Source of the DNA: Cupriavidus phytohabitans
GTDB taxonomy: Bacteria > Pseudomonadota > Gammaproteobacteria > Burkholderiales > Burkholderiaceae
Assembly (NCBI RefSeq): GCF_000426345.1
Contig: NZ_AUFE01000001.1
Coordinates: forward strand, 1-64,000
DNA length: 64,000 nt
Direction: 5' to 3'
Position 1 is the stretch's first letter; each line of letters opens with the position of its first letter. The notes under the pieces are model-generated. The model saw nothing but the letters and a program-made list of their open reading frames with translations, had not been told where the DNA came from and ran no database searches. Below, in pieces: positions 32,607 through 41,249 of this stretch. The position numbers were made by a program, and so were the translations under genes.

Positions 32607-33812
32607 ATGTTCGATCACCTGACCAACCCCGTGCTGGTGGAAACCCGCGCCGGCATCCGCCGCTTTATCGACGAAGAACTGCGCCCGCTGGAGCAGGAAC
32701 TGGGCCTCGGTTCCGAAGACCCGTGGCCGCGCGAGGTGCTGCGCAAGGTCTGGCGCCGCTCTTACGAACTGGGGTTCTATGCCGCCTGCCTGCCGGAATC
32801 GCTCGGCGGCAAGGGGCTGAACATCCAGGAGCAATGCGCGCTCAAGGCCGACCTGGCCGCCAGCGGCTCGACGCTGGCCGCGCACGTGCTGGGCGACCTG
32901 GGCGGCCCGCCGCGCGTGGGCAACATGCTCAAGTACGCCACGCCGGCGCAACTGAAGCAGTACTTCGAGCCCGTCATCCGCGGCGAGAAGTCGACCTGCT
33001 TCGCGCTGACCGAAACGCATTCCGGCTCGGACGCGCAGAGCATCAGGACCACCGCAATCGCCGACGGCGACGAGCTGGTGATCAACGGCGGCAAGCACTA
33101 CATCAGCGGCGCGCCGTTCGCGGACTTCGCCATCGTCATGTGCGTGACGGATGCCACCACTACGCCGCCGGCGATCAGCGCGGTGCTGGTCGACCTGAAC
33201 CTGCCGGGCGTGACCGTGACCAATGAATACGTGCCGATGTCGGGACAGCATATCGACGGCGATATCCGCTTCGACAACGTGCGCGTGCCGCGCGCCAACA
33301 TCTTCGGCGGCGAGGGCAACGGCTTCAGGCTGGGCATGTCGCGCATCAACGTGAACCGCTTGCTGCACTGCCCGTCGATGCTGGGGCTGGCCATGCGCGC
33401 CTACGAGTCGTCGGTGGAATACGCCGGCAAGCGCCGCCAGTTCGGCGGCCCGATCGCGCGCTTCCAGGCGATCCAGCACATGCTCGCCGACATGGCCGCG
33501 GCGCTGTGGGCCTGCGAAAGCATGATCGCGCACACCGCGGCGCTGGCCGATGCCGGCGCGGACCTGCGCATGAAAGCCGCGGCATGCAAGCTCTTTGTCT
33601 CGGAACGCTGCTTCGAAGTGGCCGACAAGGCGGTACAGATCCACGGCAACGTGGGCGTCACGCGCGGGCATCCGGTCGAGCAGACCTTCCGCAAGTTGCG
33701 CATGTTCCGCATCTTCACCGGCACCAGCGAGATCCAGCGCAACACCATCGCGCGCGCGATACTGGAGCCGCTGCAGCAGCAAGCGCAGCCGCCGAAGCAG
33801 CAACAGGCTTGA
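32607..33812 (+). CDS. Acyl-CoA dehydrogenase, catalytic-Glu motif altered
   Basis: A 401-residue flavin dehydrogenase with the flavin stretch FALTETHSGSDAQSIRT (near 135) and a C-terminal RIFTGTSEIQR. In the usual medium-chain motif YEGTSEIQR the Glu is the catalytic base; here Thr371 takes its place, so the base must lie elsewhere (as in long-chain or isovaleryl enzymes) or the activity differs. It follows the ligase gene by 18 bp. The C-terminal tail is Gln-rich. It is in the module with the receptor and CoA transferase. Confidence 0.88.
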   Translation: MFDHLTNPVLVETRAGIRRFIDEELRPLEQELGLGSEDPWPREVLRKVWRRSYELGFYAACLPESLGGKGLNIQEQCALKADLAASGSTLAAHVLGDLGGPPRVGNMLKYATPAQLKQYFEPVIRGEKSTCFALTETHSGSDAQSIRTTAIADGDELVINGGKHYISGAPFADFAIVMCVTDATTTPPAISAVLVDLNLPGVTVTNEYVPMSGQHIDGDIRFDNVRVPRANIFGGEGNGFRLGMSRINVNRLLHCPSMLGLAMRAYESSVEYAGKRRQFGGPIARFQAIQHMLADMAAALWACESMIAHTAALADAGADLRMKAAACKLFVSERCFEVADKAVQIHGNVGVTRGHPVEQTFRKLRMFRIFTGTSEIQRNTIARAILEPLQQQAQPPKQQQA

Positions 33813-33840
33813 CCGTGCCGGCGGCACGGTCGCCGCCGGC
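33812..33840 (+). other. Two mutually exclusive stem-loops
   Basis: ACCGTGCC (33812-33819) can pair with GGCACGGT (33823-33830), or GCCGGCGGC (33817-33825) with GCCGCCGGC (33832-33840). The two stems overlap, so only one can form. They lie in the 63-bp gap between the dehydrogenase and receptor genes. There is no T-run, so the effect is unclear. Confidence 0.35.
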
Positions 33841-33875
33841 ATCAGGACAATACAACAAGACCACGGAGACCTAGC

Positions 33876-34865
33876 ATGAACCGCCGAGAATGGCTCGCCA
33901 CCGCTGGCGCCGCCGCGCTGGGAAGCGCCCTGCTGCCCGCCCGCGCCGCCGCGCCCGCCAATTACCCCAGCCGTCCGATCCGGCTGATCGTCCCGTTCAT
34001 CGCCGGCAGCACGCCGGACAGTACCGCCCGCACGCTGTCTGCGGAGCTGGGCCAGAAGCTCGGCCAGCCGCTGGTGGTCGAGAACATGCCTGGCGCCGGG
34101 GGCATCATCGGCGCCACCGCGCTGCGGCGTGCGGCGCCCGACGGCTACACGCTGGGCATCCTCGCCAATACGCATGTGATCAACGTGCACATGTACCGCA
34201 AGATGCCGTACGACCCGGCGCGCGATTTCACGCCGATCACGGCGCTGTCCGGCGGTCCGACCGCGCTGGTCGTGCCCGCATCGTCGCCGTACAAGACCGC
34301 GGCCGAGCTGGTCGCCGCGATGAAGAAGGCGCCGGGCAAGTTCAACTATGGCTCCGGCGGCAAGGGCAGCATCGCGCATCTGGCGGTGGAAGCCATGCTG
34401 CACCAGACCGGCTGCGACGCGGTCCATATCCCTTACAAGGGTGCGCCGGAAATCATTACCGCCATGCTGACGGGGCAAACCCAGTTCGGCATGCCGGTGC
34501 TTGGCACGGCCACCCAGTACGTGCGCAACCAGCAGGTGCGCGTGCTGGCCGTCACCGCCGCGGCGCGCTCGCCGTTCTTCCCGGACGTGCCAACAATGGC
34601 CGAAGCACTGCCGCCCGGCTTTGTCATCGACAACTGGAGCGGGCTGTTTGCGCCGGCCAATTTCCCGGCCGAACTGGCGCAGAAGCTGCATGCCGCGGTC
34701 GCCGCGCTGCAGAATGCAGGCGTTTTCGACGCTCAGCTCAAGGCCAGCGCGGGCGAACTGCGCCGCAGCGCCACCCCGGCCCAGTTTGGCACCGTCGTGG
34801 CCGCGGACAACTCCCGCTACGGCGAGTTGATGAAGTCGATTGGCATGGTCGGCGATTTGGGCTGA
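33876..34865 (+). CDS. Bug/TctC-family periplasmic receptor
   Basis: A 329-residue solute receptor of the Bug family. The N-terminus NRREWLATAG carries an arginine pair of Tat type and the signal ends near ARAAA. The mature part begins PANYPSRPIRLIVPF and has VVENMPGAGG and DGYTLGILAN. It is related to the protein at 29023 but clearly different. It sits between an acyl-CoA dehydrogenase and a CoA transferase gene. CACGGAGA precedes the ATG. Confidence 0.92.
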   Translation: MNRREWLATAGAAALGSALLPARAAAPANYPSRPIRLIVPFIAGSTPDSTARTLSAELGQKLGQPLVVENMPGAGGIIGATALRRAAPDGYTLGILANTHVINVHMYRKMPYDPARDFTPITALSGGPTALVVPASSPYKTAAELVAAMKKAPGKFNYGSGGKGSIAHLAVEAMLHQTGCDAVHIPYKGAPEIITAMLTGQTQFGMPVLGTATQYVRNQQVRVLAVTAAARSPFFPDVPTMAEALPPGFVIDNWSGLFAPANFPAELAQKLHAAVAALQNAGVFDAQLKASAGELRRSATPAQFGTVVAADNSRYGELMKSIGMVGDLG

Positions 34866-34893
34866 GCGCACTGCTTTTGAACCGGGATGACAC

Positions 34894-35994
34894 ATGAAGC
34901 CAGAATGGTCCTGCCTGAAGGACGTCACCATCATCGACGCCAGCCAGCTGCTGCCCGGCCCGCATGCCTGCAGCCTGCTGCGCCAGTTGGGGGCCGATGT
35001 GATCAAGGTGGAGCAGCCCGGCAGCGGGGACTCCATCCGCCAGCTCGGTCCGGCGGCCTATGCGCAGTTCAACCGCGGCAAACGCTCCGTAGCGCTCGAT
35101 CTCAAGAGCGAGGCTGGCCGCGAAGCCTTCCTTGAACTGGCCCGGAATGCCGACGCCGTGGTGGAAGGCTTCCGCCCGGGGGTCATGAAACGGCTGGGAC
35201 TCGACTATGCGGCATTGGCCGCCGTCAATCCGGCGATCGTGCTGTGCTCGGTCTCGGGCTTTGGCCAGACCGGACCTTATGCCGGCCATGCGGGACATGA
35301 CCTCAACTACCTTGCACTGGCCGGCTACTGGGCAACACCGGTGCAGGTGCACGACAAGGTCTCGCGCCCGCGCGTGCGGGTGTCTGACTACGCGGCCTCT
35401 GGCTATGCCGCGCTGTCGCTGGCCGTAGCCATCATGAGCGCGCGGCAGCACGGTCGCGGGCAGCATCTGGACGTATCGATCCACGACGCCATCCTGTCGT
35501 TGACCGCCCACGGCGCCTGGGCCGCGCGCGGACACGAGGCCGCGCCGCAGGAATCGCCGACGGTGATGCCGGAAAACGACCTGTTCGAGACGCGCGACGG
35601 GCGGCATCTGGCGATGGGGATTCTGGAGAACAAGTTCTGGGTCAATCTGGGCGAGGCGCTGGGGGAGGAATTTCCCGCGCTGCGCGATCCGCGATATGCC
35701 ACGCGGGCCGGGCGCTATGGGCATAAGCTGGCGGTCAATGACCTGCTTGCGGCGGTCTTTCTTACCCGTGATCTGGCAGAGTGGGAGGCATTCTTCGGAC
35801 CGCTGGATATACCGTTTTCGCCTGTGCTTGCGGCAGGGGAATTGTTTGAGGATGCGCACGTGCAGGCGCGCGGGGTGGTGCGGCGCCCGGCAGGAGAAGA
35901 TGGGATTGCGGTGAACTTCCCGGTCAGGTTCTCTTTAGGATTGCCAGCGGGGGAGGACTTTGTGGCCGCTGTTGGAAAGGGGGCTGCGGGCTAA
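34894..35994 (+). CDS. CaiB/BaiF-type CoA transferase
   Basis: A 366-residue class III CoA transferase. It shows IIDASQLLPGPHACSLLRQLG cut to LLPGPHACSLLR, GADVIKVEQPGSGD and the catalytic Asp in AGHAGHDLNYLALAGY. It closes the second acyl-CoA module (ligase, dehydrogenase, receptor, CoA transferase), starting 28 bp after the receptor gene. From about 35690 onwards the codon choice becomes a little less GC-rich, which may mark the border of the next, accessory-looking patch. Confidence 0.9.
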   Translation: MKPEWSCLKDVTIIDASQLLPGPHACSLLRQLGADVIKVEQPGSGDSIRQLGPAAYAQFNRGKRSVALDLKSEAGREAFLELARNADAVVEGFRPGVMKRLGLDYAALAAVNPAIVLCSVSGFGQTGPYAGHAGHDLNYLALAGYWATPVQVHDKVSRPRVRVSDYAASGYAALSLAVAIMSARQHGRGQHLDVSIHDAILSLTAHGAWAARGHEAAPQESPTVMPENDLFETRDGRHLAMGILENKFWVNLGEALGEEFPALRDPRYATRAGRYGHKLAVNDLLAAVFLTRDLAEWEAFFGPLDIPFSPVLAAGELFEDAHVQARGVVRRPAGEDGIAVNFPVRFSLGLPAGEDFVAAVGKGAAG

Positions 35995-36090
35995 GGAGTT
36001 CTCGAGGCCGGCAAAAAGCATCTTTTTCATCACTTCTATCCCCGCACAGGGCCGGTCAACCCCATCAATTAGCAAGAATTATTTTCTGGC

Positions 36091-36122
36091 TATAATTATT
36101 GGGATTTCATAATTTCCAATAA
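36091..36122 (+). promoter_or_regulatory. AT-rich promoter with palindrome before ATPase gene
   Basis: A perfect -10, TATAAT, lies at 36091-36096, followed by an inverted repeat TTATTGG (36096-36102) and CCAATAA (36116-36122) that ends eight bases before the start codon. No good -35 is seen. The palindrome would be well placed for a repressor. The stretch 36060-36125 is far more AT-rich than its surroundings. Confidence 0.55.
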
Positions 36123-36129
36123 GTGCGCC

Positions 36130-37293
36130 ATGACACACATCTATCGTCGCCCGGCCCTTGCAGGCCAGATGGCGCAGCAGTTGCTCCACCCCAGCGTACT
36201 GGACGAAGGGCTACGGTCGGGCTTGTTCCTGTCCGGTTTACGGCGCACGGGGAAAACGACGTTTCTTATCAACGACCTCGTCCCTGCTCTGGAGGCCGAG
36301 GGTGCGATCGTCATCTACGTCGATCTCTGGAGCGACACGCAACGCAGTCCAGCGTCCCTCATCCTTGCCGCGGTAAAGAAGACGCTTGCCGAGCTGGAGC
36401 AGCCGGGCTCAGCGGCCCTCAGGCAGCTCAAGCGGGTGTCGGGTGCCGACTTTGGCGCCTTTGGCCTCAAGTTCGGGTTCAAGCTGGAGAGCGTTGGCGA
36501 GCCCGGCGGCGCTACGCTGGCCCAGGCCCTTGCCGAAGTCATCGACAAAGCCAGCACCAACGTGGTCCTGATCGTGGACGAGGTCCAGCATGCCATTACC
36601 TCCGAGGAGGGCAATCGCATGCTCCTGGCCCTCAAGGCCGCCCGCGATGCCGTCAATCCGCGCCCCAATACGCCTGGCTACTTCATTTTTGTTGGCACCG
36701 GCTCGCACCGTGCGCTGGTTGCCGACTTGACTGCGCGCCGCAACCAGGCCTTCGCAGGCGCTACCTCGGTCTCTTACCCCGTGCTCGGGGAAGACTACGT
36801 CGCTCATCTGCTGGAACGCTTGTCGGCAGAAGAGTTCAGCGCCCGCCCATCGCTGGACGTTGCCGTGCAGGCGTTCCGGGCACTGGGCAACCGGCCGGAA
36901 GAGATGATCAAAGCCTTGCGGCAACTGCATTTCCATTTGCCTTCCGGAAGCAATCCGGACGAGCACTTGCCGGTCATCGCCAACACGCTCCGCTCGACTG
37001 CCGCCGATCTTGAACTGATGAAGCTTGAACAGCTGGGCGGACTGGCTACCGCAATTTTCGATCGCATTGCATGCGCTGAAGGCGACGCCCGCGGCCTGTT
37101 TTCAGGCGAGTCCGCCGCTGCCTACTCGGCTGCTCTGGGACGTGAAGTCCGTATCGAGGAAGCGCAGCCTGTGGTCAATGAGATGATGGCGACCAATCTG
37201 ATCATGCGCAAAGGGCATGGAGTGTATGGCGTGACGGACCCGTTCGTGCAGGAGATCTGGCTGGAGCGCAAGTCGCTTGAAGGCAAGTTGTAG
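36130..37293 (+). CDS. Stand-alone P-loop ATPase (AAA/STAND-like)
   Basis: A 387-residue ATP-binding protein. Walker A is GLRRTGKT (36-43), Walker B is VVLIVDE (Asp150, Glu151), and a sensor-like GTGSHR follows near 195. The C-terminal part (250-387) is helical with a possible winged helix near the end (MATNLIMRKGHGVYGVTD). It belongs to the group of single-gene ATPases close to archaeal-type AAA proteins with ill-defined roles, sometimes met in defence or mobile regions. AT-rich promoter upstream and a decayed DUF1016 gene nearby suggest accessory DNA. No nuclease or other effector gene is adjacent. Function unknown. Confidence 0.82.
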   Translation: MTHIYRRPALAGQMAQQLLHPSVLDEGLRSGLFLSGLRRTGKTTFLINDLVPALEAEGAIVIYVDLWSDTQRSPASLILAAVKKTLAELEQPGSAALRQLKRVSGADFGAFGLKFGFKLESVGEPGGATLAQALAEVIDKASTNVVLIVDEVQHAITSEEGNRMLLALKAARDAVNPRPNTPGYFIFVGTGSHRALVADLTARRNQAFAGATSVSYPVLGEDYVAHLLERLSAEEFSARPSLDVAVQAFRALGNRPEEMIKALRQLHFHLPSGSNPDEHLPVIANTLRSTAADLELMKLEQLGGLATAIFDRIACAEGDARGLFSGESAAAYSAALGREVRIEEAQPVVNEMMATNLIMRKGHGVYGVTDPFVQEIWLERKSLEGKL

Positions 37294-37455
37294 CGGGCGG
37301 CAAGGCCGCCGCCGCCTTTCACATCTCGCCTTCATCGCATTTCGTGCCGGCACTGGCCGGGTGGAAATCAGCAGAACTGTCCCTGTCCGCTACCGCCCTT
37401 TCCTTGCTAATTTTCTCGACGTCAAAGCGGCCAGCTGCGCAAGGGGAATGAGAGC

Positions 37456-38148
37456 ATGAAGACCATCGGCCTGATCGGCGGCATGAGCTGGGAGTCCTCC
37501 GCCGAGTACTACCGGTTGATCAACCAGGAAATGAAAGCCCGGCTGGGCGGGCATAACAACGCCCGCAGCCTTATGGCCACCGTCTGCTTCGAAGAGATCA
37601 AGGCACTGCAGCACGCCGAGCAATGGGATCAACTTGGCCAGCTCATGCAGCAGGCCGCACGGCAGGTCGAGGCTGGTGGTGCGGATTTCGTGCTGCTCTG
37701 TACCAACACCATGCATCGCGTGGCGCCGGCGATCGAATCTGTGCTCAACGTGCCTTTCATCCATATCGTCGACCCGACGGCGCAAGCGTTGCGGCAGGCC
37801 GGCATCAGGCGCGTCGGCTTGCTCGGCACGCGCTTCACGATGGAACAGCATTTCTACCGCGGGCGGATGCGCGAACTGCATGGCATCGACGTGGTGGTGC
37901 CCGAGCAGGCGGACCGCGACCGAGTGCACGATGTCATTTACGAAGAGTTATGCCACGGCATCGTGCGCGATGAGGCAAGGGCCGAATACCAGCGCATCGT
38001 CGCCGCGCTCGCGGCGGGTGGCGCCGAAGGCGTGATCCTCGGCTGCACGGAAATCACGCTGCTGCTCGGGCAGGGTGACGTGGCGCTGCCGGTGTTCGAT
38101 ACCACGGCGCTGCATGCGCAGGCGGCGGTAACGCTGGCGCTCAGCTGA
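37456..38148 (+). CDS. Aspartate/glutamate racemase family protein (YgeA-like)
   Basis: A 230-residue amino-acid racemase of the Asp/Glu family. Two catalytic cysteines are visible: LCTNTMH (near 82) and LGCTEI (near 194). The N-terminal GLIGGMSWESSAEYYRLIN (quoted to show the typical GGMSWEST-like box) is highly characteristic. It would interconvert D- and L-forms, probably of aspartate or a related amino acid. A good AAGGGGAAT ribosome site is present. It stands alone after the ATPase gene. Confidence 0.92.
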   Translation: MKTIGLIGGMSWESSAEYYRLINQEMKARLGGHNNARSLMATVCFEEIKALQHAEQWDQLGQLMQQAARQVEAGGADFVLLCTNTMHRVAPAIESVLNVPFIHIVDPTAQALRQAGIRRVGLLGTRFTMEQHFYRGRMRELHGIDVVVPEQADRDRVHDVIYEELCHGIVRDEARAEYQRIVAALAAGGAEGVILGCTEITLLLGQGDVALPVFDTTALHAQAAVTLALS

Positions 38149-38530
38149 GCGGCTAAGTCCTTCCTTGGGGAATCTCTGAGGCGCTGGCCTGCGTGATTCC
38201 TGCACGCTTGCCGCGCCAAACCTCTGACCGGCGTTTCCAACCTCGCTGTCTGACCCGCCGCCCTCACCTTGCGGATGAGTGGCGAGCATTCACTTAGTGA
38301 GGAGTGATTCATGTCGATCGAACCTATCCAAACCAATGTCTGCCTGCATCAAATCCGCGCCGGTATCGAAGGGTGCTCGCGCTATTGAAGCAGCTGAGCG
38401 TACGTTCCGAAGAATGCTTCAGTGCGCTGTGCCTGCTGGGCATGGTGCAGGCGAAGCTGGCCGTATTGATGGACGCGGGTCCGCTTTCAGCGTAGCAGCG
38501 CATGCGTTGGCGGCGCTTCGGCATCCGCCA
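38149..38530. other. Decayed region with a 25-codon reading frame
   Basis: No intact gene is seen here. A frame at 38311-38388 (25 codons, beginning MSIEPIQTNVCL) has a strong AGGAG site, and the following stretch to 38495 encodes a plausible-looking segment (LLKQLSVRSEECFSALCLLG) in another frame. This may be one small gene broken by a frameshift, next to the DUF1016 remnant. Confidence 0.35.
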
Positions 38531-38827
38531 ATGCGCAACCTCGAGCTTGTAGACAACAACATGACCCACGCGTTGTACCAACATTGGCCAGCAGAGAAGA
38601 TTTGCCAGACACTGCCTGGCAAATGTGTGCCAAACGAGTCACTCGACCTTTCCATCCTTGCGCAAGCTTTTCGCCTGCCGTGGTCCGCCTATGTGCGCCT
38701 GATCTCAGTCAAGAACTCTTACGCGCGGGACTTCTACGAAGCCGAGGCATTGCGCTGTGGCTGGAGCGTGCGCCAGCTTGACCGTCAGATCGGCAGCCAG
38801 TTCCATGAGCGCACGGCACTCTCCTGA
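38531..38827 (+). pseudogene. Fragment of a DUF1016 (YhcG-type, PDDEXK-like) gene
   Basis: The frame ends in PWSAYVRLISVKNSYARDF, then ALRCGWSVRQLDRQI and HERTALS, which match the end of the N-terminal helical domain of DUF1016 proteins (SWSHYVRLL.V.N..AR.FYE.EA...GWSVRQLDRQI...YERTALS). In an intact gene a PDDEXK nuclease domain would follow; here a stop comes directly after TALS. The upstream part is only partly recognisable. It is a remnant of about 100 codons, near the ATPase gene. Confidence 0.7.
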
Positions 38828-38850
38828 CCATGGGGCCCCTCCGTCCATGG

Positions 38851-40350
38851 TTACCCCAGGCTTATCCACGTAGTCTTCAAATCGGTGTACTTGTCCAACG
38901 CATGCAGCGACTTGTCCCGTCCCGATCCCGACTGCTTGACCCCGCCGAATGGCACCGTGATATCGCCATCCATATAGCAGTTGACCCACACCAGCCCCGC
39001 CCGCAGCCGCCGCGAAACCCGGTGCGCGCGCGACAGGTTGGCGGTCCACAACCCTGAGCCCAGCCCATACGGCGAATCGTTGGCCATGCGCACGACTTCG
39101 TCCTCGGTGTCGAACACGGTCACAGCCAGCACCGGGCCGAAGATTTCCTCGCGCACGATGCTGAGCGACTGGGTCGGACATTCAAAGATGGTGGGCTGCA
39201 GGAAGTAACCGCCGGTATCGGTACGGACGCGCTCGCCGCCCAGGCGCAGCCGCGCGCCTTCGCGCTGCCCGCCTTCCACGTAAGACATCACGCGATCGAG
39301 CTGGCGCGCGTCGACGATGGCGCCCATGGCGGAGGCGGGGTCGAGCGGATCGCCGGGCTGCATCGATCGGGCATGGGCCTCCAGCTTCTCCATGAAGGCG
39401 TCATAGATGTTGCGCTGGACATAGAGGCGCGAGCCGGCGATGCAGATCTCGCCCTGGTTGTTGAAGATGCCGATGGCGGCCGCTTGCGCGGCGCGGTCGA
39501 GGTCGGGGCAGTCGTCGAACACAATGTGCGGCGACTTGCCACCGCATTCGAGCCAGACACGCTTCAGGTTGGACTGGCCGGAATATTCCATAAAGCGCTT
39601 GCCGGTGGCCGTGGAGCCGGTGAAGGCGATGCAATCCACATCCGGATGCAGGCCGAGCGCCTGTCCGGCCTGCGCGCCCAGTCCCGGCACCACGTTGAAG
39701 ACCCCGGGCGGAATGCCGGCTTCAGCGGCCAACTCGGCGAGCCGCAGCGCGGTCAGCGGCGACTGCTCGGCCGGCTTGAGGATGACGCTGTTGCCCGCGG
39801 CCAGCGCCGGCGCCACCTTCCAGCTGCCCATCAGCAGCGGATAGTTCCACGGCACCACGGCCGCTACCACGCCGAGCGGCTCGCGCGTGATGGTGGCGAG
39901 CACGTTGCCGCCGGTGGGCGCGATTTCGTCGTAGCGCTTGTCGATGGCCTCGGCGTACCACGCGAAGGTGCGCGCCGCTTCCGGAATATCGTAGGCCAGC
40001 GTGTCGCCGATGGCCTTGCCCATGTCCATCGTTTCCAGCAGGGCCAGTTCTTCGCGGTGGGATTCGATGAGCGCGGCGAGGCGCAGCAGCACGGCCTTGC
40101 GCTCGCGCGGCGCCAGTCCGCACCAGATGCCTTGCTCGAAAGCCTGGCGCGCCGCTGCGACGGCACGGTCGACGTCCGCCGCGCCGCATGCCGCTACTTT
40201 GGCCAGTACGGTGCCGGTGGCGGGGTTGATGGTGTCGAAGGTGGCGCCGTCGGCGGCATCGGTCCATTCGCCGCCGATGTAGGCGCGGCTTTGCGGGTGC
40301 AGTGCGGCCGCCCGGGCCTGCCAGTAAGGCAGATCGCGTGTTTCGCTCAT
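38851..40350 (-). CDS. Aldehyde dehydrogenase (PuuC-like)
   Basis: A 499-residue NAD(P)-dependent aldehyde dehydrogenase. The glutamate LECGGKSPH lies near residue 268 and the catalytic cysteine in GEICIAGS near 302. The sequence resembles gamma-glutamyl-gamma-aminobutyraldehyde or betaine-aldehyde dehydrogenases. It is the last gene of a 13-gene minus-strand run; its start at 40350 overlaps the stop of the transporter gene by four bases (ATGA). GAGGAA precedes the ATG. It likely oxidises an amino aldehyde made from the imported compound. Confidence 0.9.
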   Translation of the reverse strand: MSETRDLPYWQARAAALHPQSRAYIGGEWTDAADGATFDTINPATGTVLAKVAACGAADVDRAVAAARQAFEQGIWCGLAPRERKAVLLRLAALIESHREELALLETMDMGKAIGDTLAYDIPEAARTFAWYAEAIDKRYDEIAPTGGNVLATITREPLGVVAAVVPWNYPLLMGSWKVAPALAAGNSVILKPAEQSPLTALRLAELAAEAGIPPGVFNVVPGLGAQAGQALGLHPDVDCIAFTGSTATGKRFMEYSGQSNLKRVWLECGGKSPHIVFDDCPDLDRAAQAAAIGIFNNQGEICIAGSRLYVQRNIYDAFMEKLEAHARSMQPGDPLDPASAMGAIVDARQLDRVMSYVEGGQREGARLRLGGERVRTDTGGYFLQPTIFECPTQSLSIVREEIFGPVLAVTVFDTEDEVVRMANDSPYGLGSGLWTANLSRAHRVSRRLRAGLVWVNCYMDGDITVPFGGVKQSGSGRDKSLHALDKYTDLKTTWISLG

Positions 40351-41249
40351 GGGGTTCCTCGATTGGTTGACAGGGCCGCGGGCGACGGCAGCGTCTGCGT
40401 CAGCCCGGCCAGCACGATCAGGGCGATGCCGGCCAGCGCCAGCGCGTCGGGCCAGCGGCCGAACCACAGCGCGCTGTAGACCAGCGCCAGCAACAAGTGG
40501 AAATAGTTCAGCGGGGCCAGGCGCGATGCCGGGGCGCGCTGAAGGGCCAGGATCAGCAGGACTTGCGCCGCCGCGCTCATCAGGCCCATGGAAAGGATCG
40601 CCAGCCAGTCGGCCAGATCCGGCCACACCGGCGGCGGGAAGAACGGCGCCGGCACGCCGGTGGCGACCATGCAGATCAGCGCGGCAAAGCCGTACTGCAC
40701 GCGCGCATCGACCTGCCCCGCCATGCGCCGCGTCAGCAGCTGCAGCATGGCATAGGCCAGCGTGGCGGCCAGCATCAGCACCGTGCCAAGCCACGACACG
40801 GCGCCGCCGGGGCGTACGATCAGCAGCATGCCGCAGAAGCCCGCGCCTACCGCCAGCCATTGGCGCAGGCCGACCTTCTCGCCGAGCATCCACGGAGACA
40901 GGCCCACCACCATCAGCGGCGCCATGAAATAGATGGCGGTGGCTTCGGCCAGCGGCATCCACAGCAGCGCGGTCATGAAGCAGGTGCCGACCACCGCCAG
41001 CATCAGGCCGCGCAGCACCAGCAGGCCGCGGTGCGGCGTGCGCCAGAAGTGCAGTTGGCCGGATCCGGCGAGCATAGCCACGGCTACCGCCAGCGTGGCG
41101 CCGTAGCGCACCGCGTTGAGAAACGGCGCGGGATAGCGGCCGACAAGGTGCTTGGCGGTGGCGTCCACGGTAGCGAACAGCGTCACCACGCACAGGAACA
41201 GCAGCCCGCCACGCCACCAGTCGGGCATACCCCGCGCCGCGGCGGTCAT
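40347..41249 (-). CDS. EamA/DMT-family transporter
   Basis: A 300-residue inner-membrane transporter with about ten hydrophobic segments in two EamA halves; GLMLAVVGTCFMTALLWMPLAEATA is in part the typical DMT loop (MPLAEATAI). Both ends overlap neighbours by ATGA, so it is translated in series with the hydrolase gene before and the dehydrogenase gene after. It may export or take up an intermediate of the pathway. Confidence 0.88.
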   Translation of the reverse strand: MTAAARGMPDWWRGGLLFLCVVTLFATVDATAKHLVGRYPAPFLNAVRYGATLAVAVAMLAGSGQLHFWRTPHRGLLVLRGLMLAVVGTCFMTALLWMPLAEATAIYFMAPLMVVGLSPWMLGEKVGLRQWLAVGAGFCGMLLIVRPGGAVSWLGTVLMLAATLAYAMLQLLTRRMAGQVDARVQYGFAALICMVATGVPAPFFPPPVWPDLADWLAILSMGLMSAAAQVLLILALQRAPASRLAPLNYFHLLLALVYSALWFGRWPDALALAGIALIVLAGLTQTLPSPAALSTNRGTP

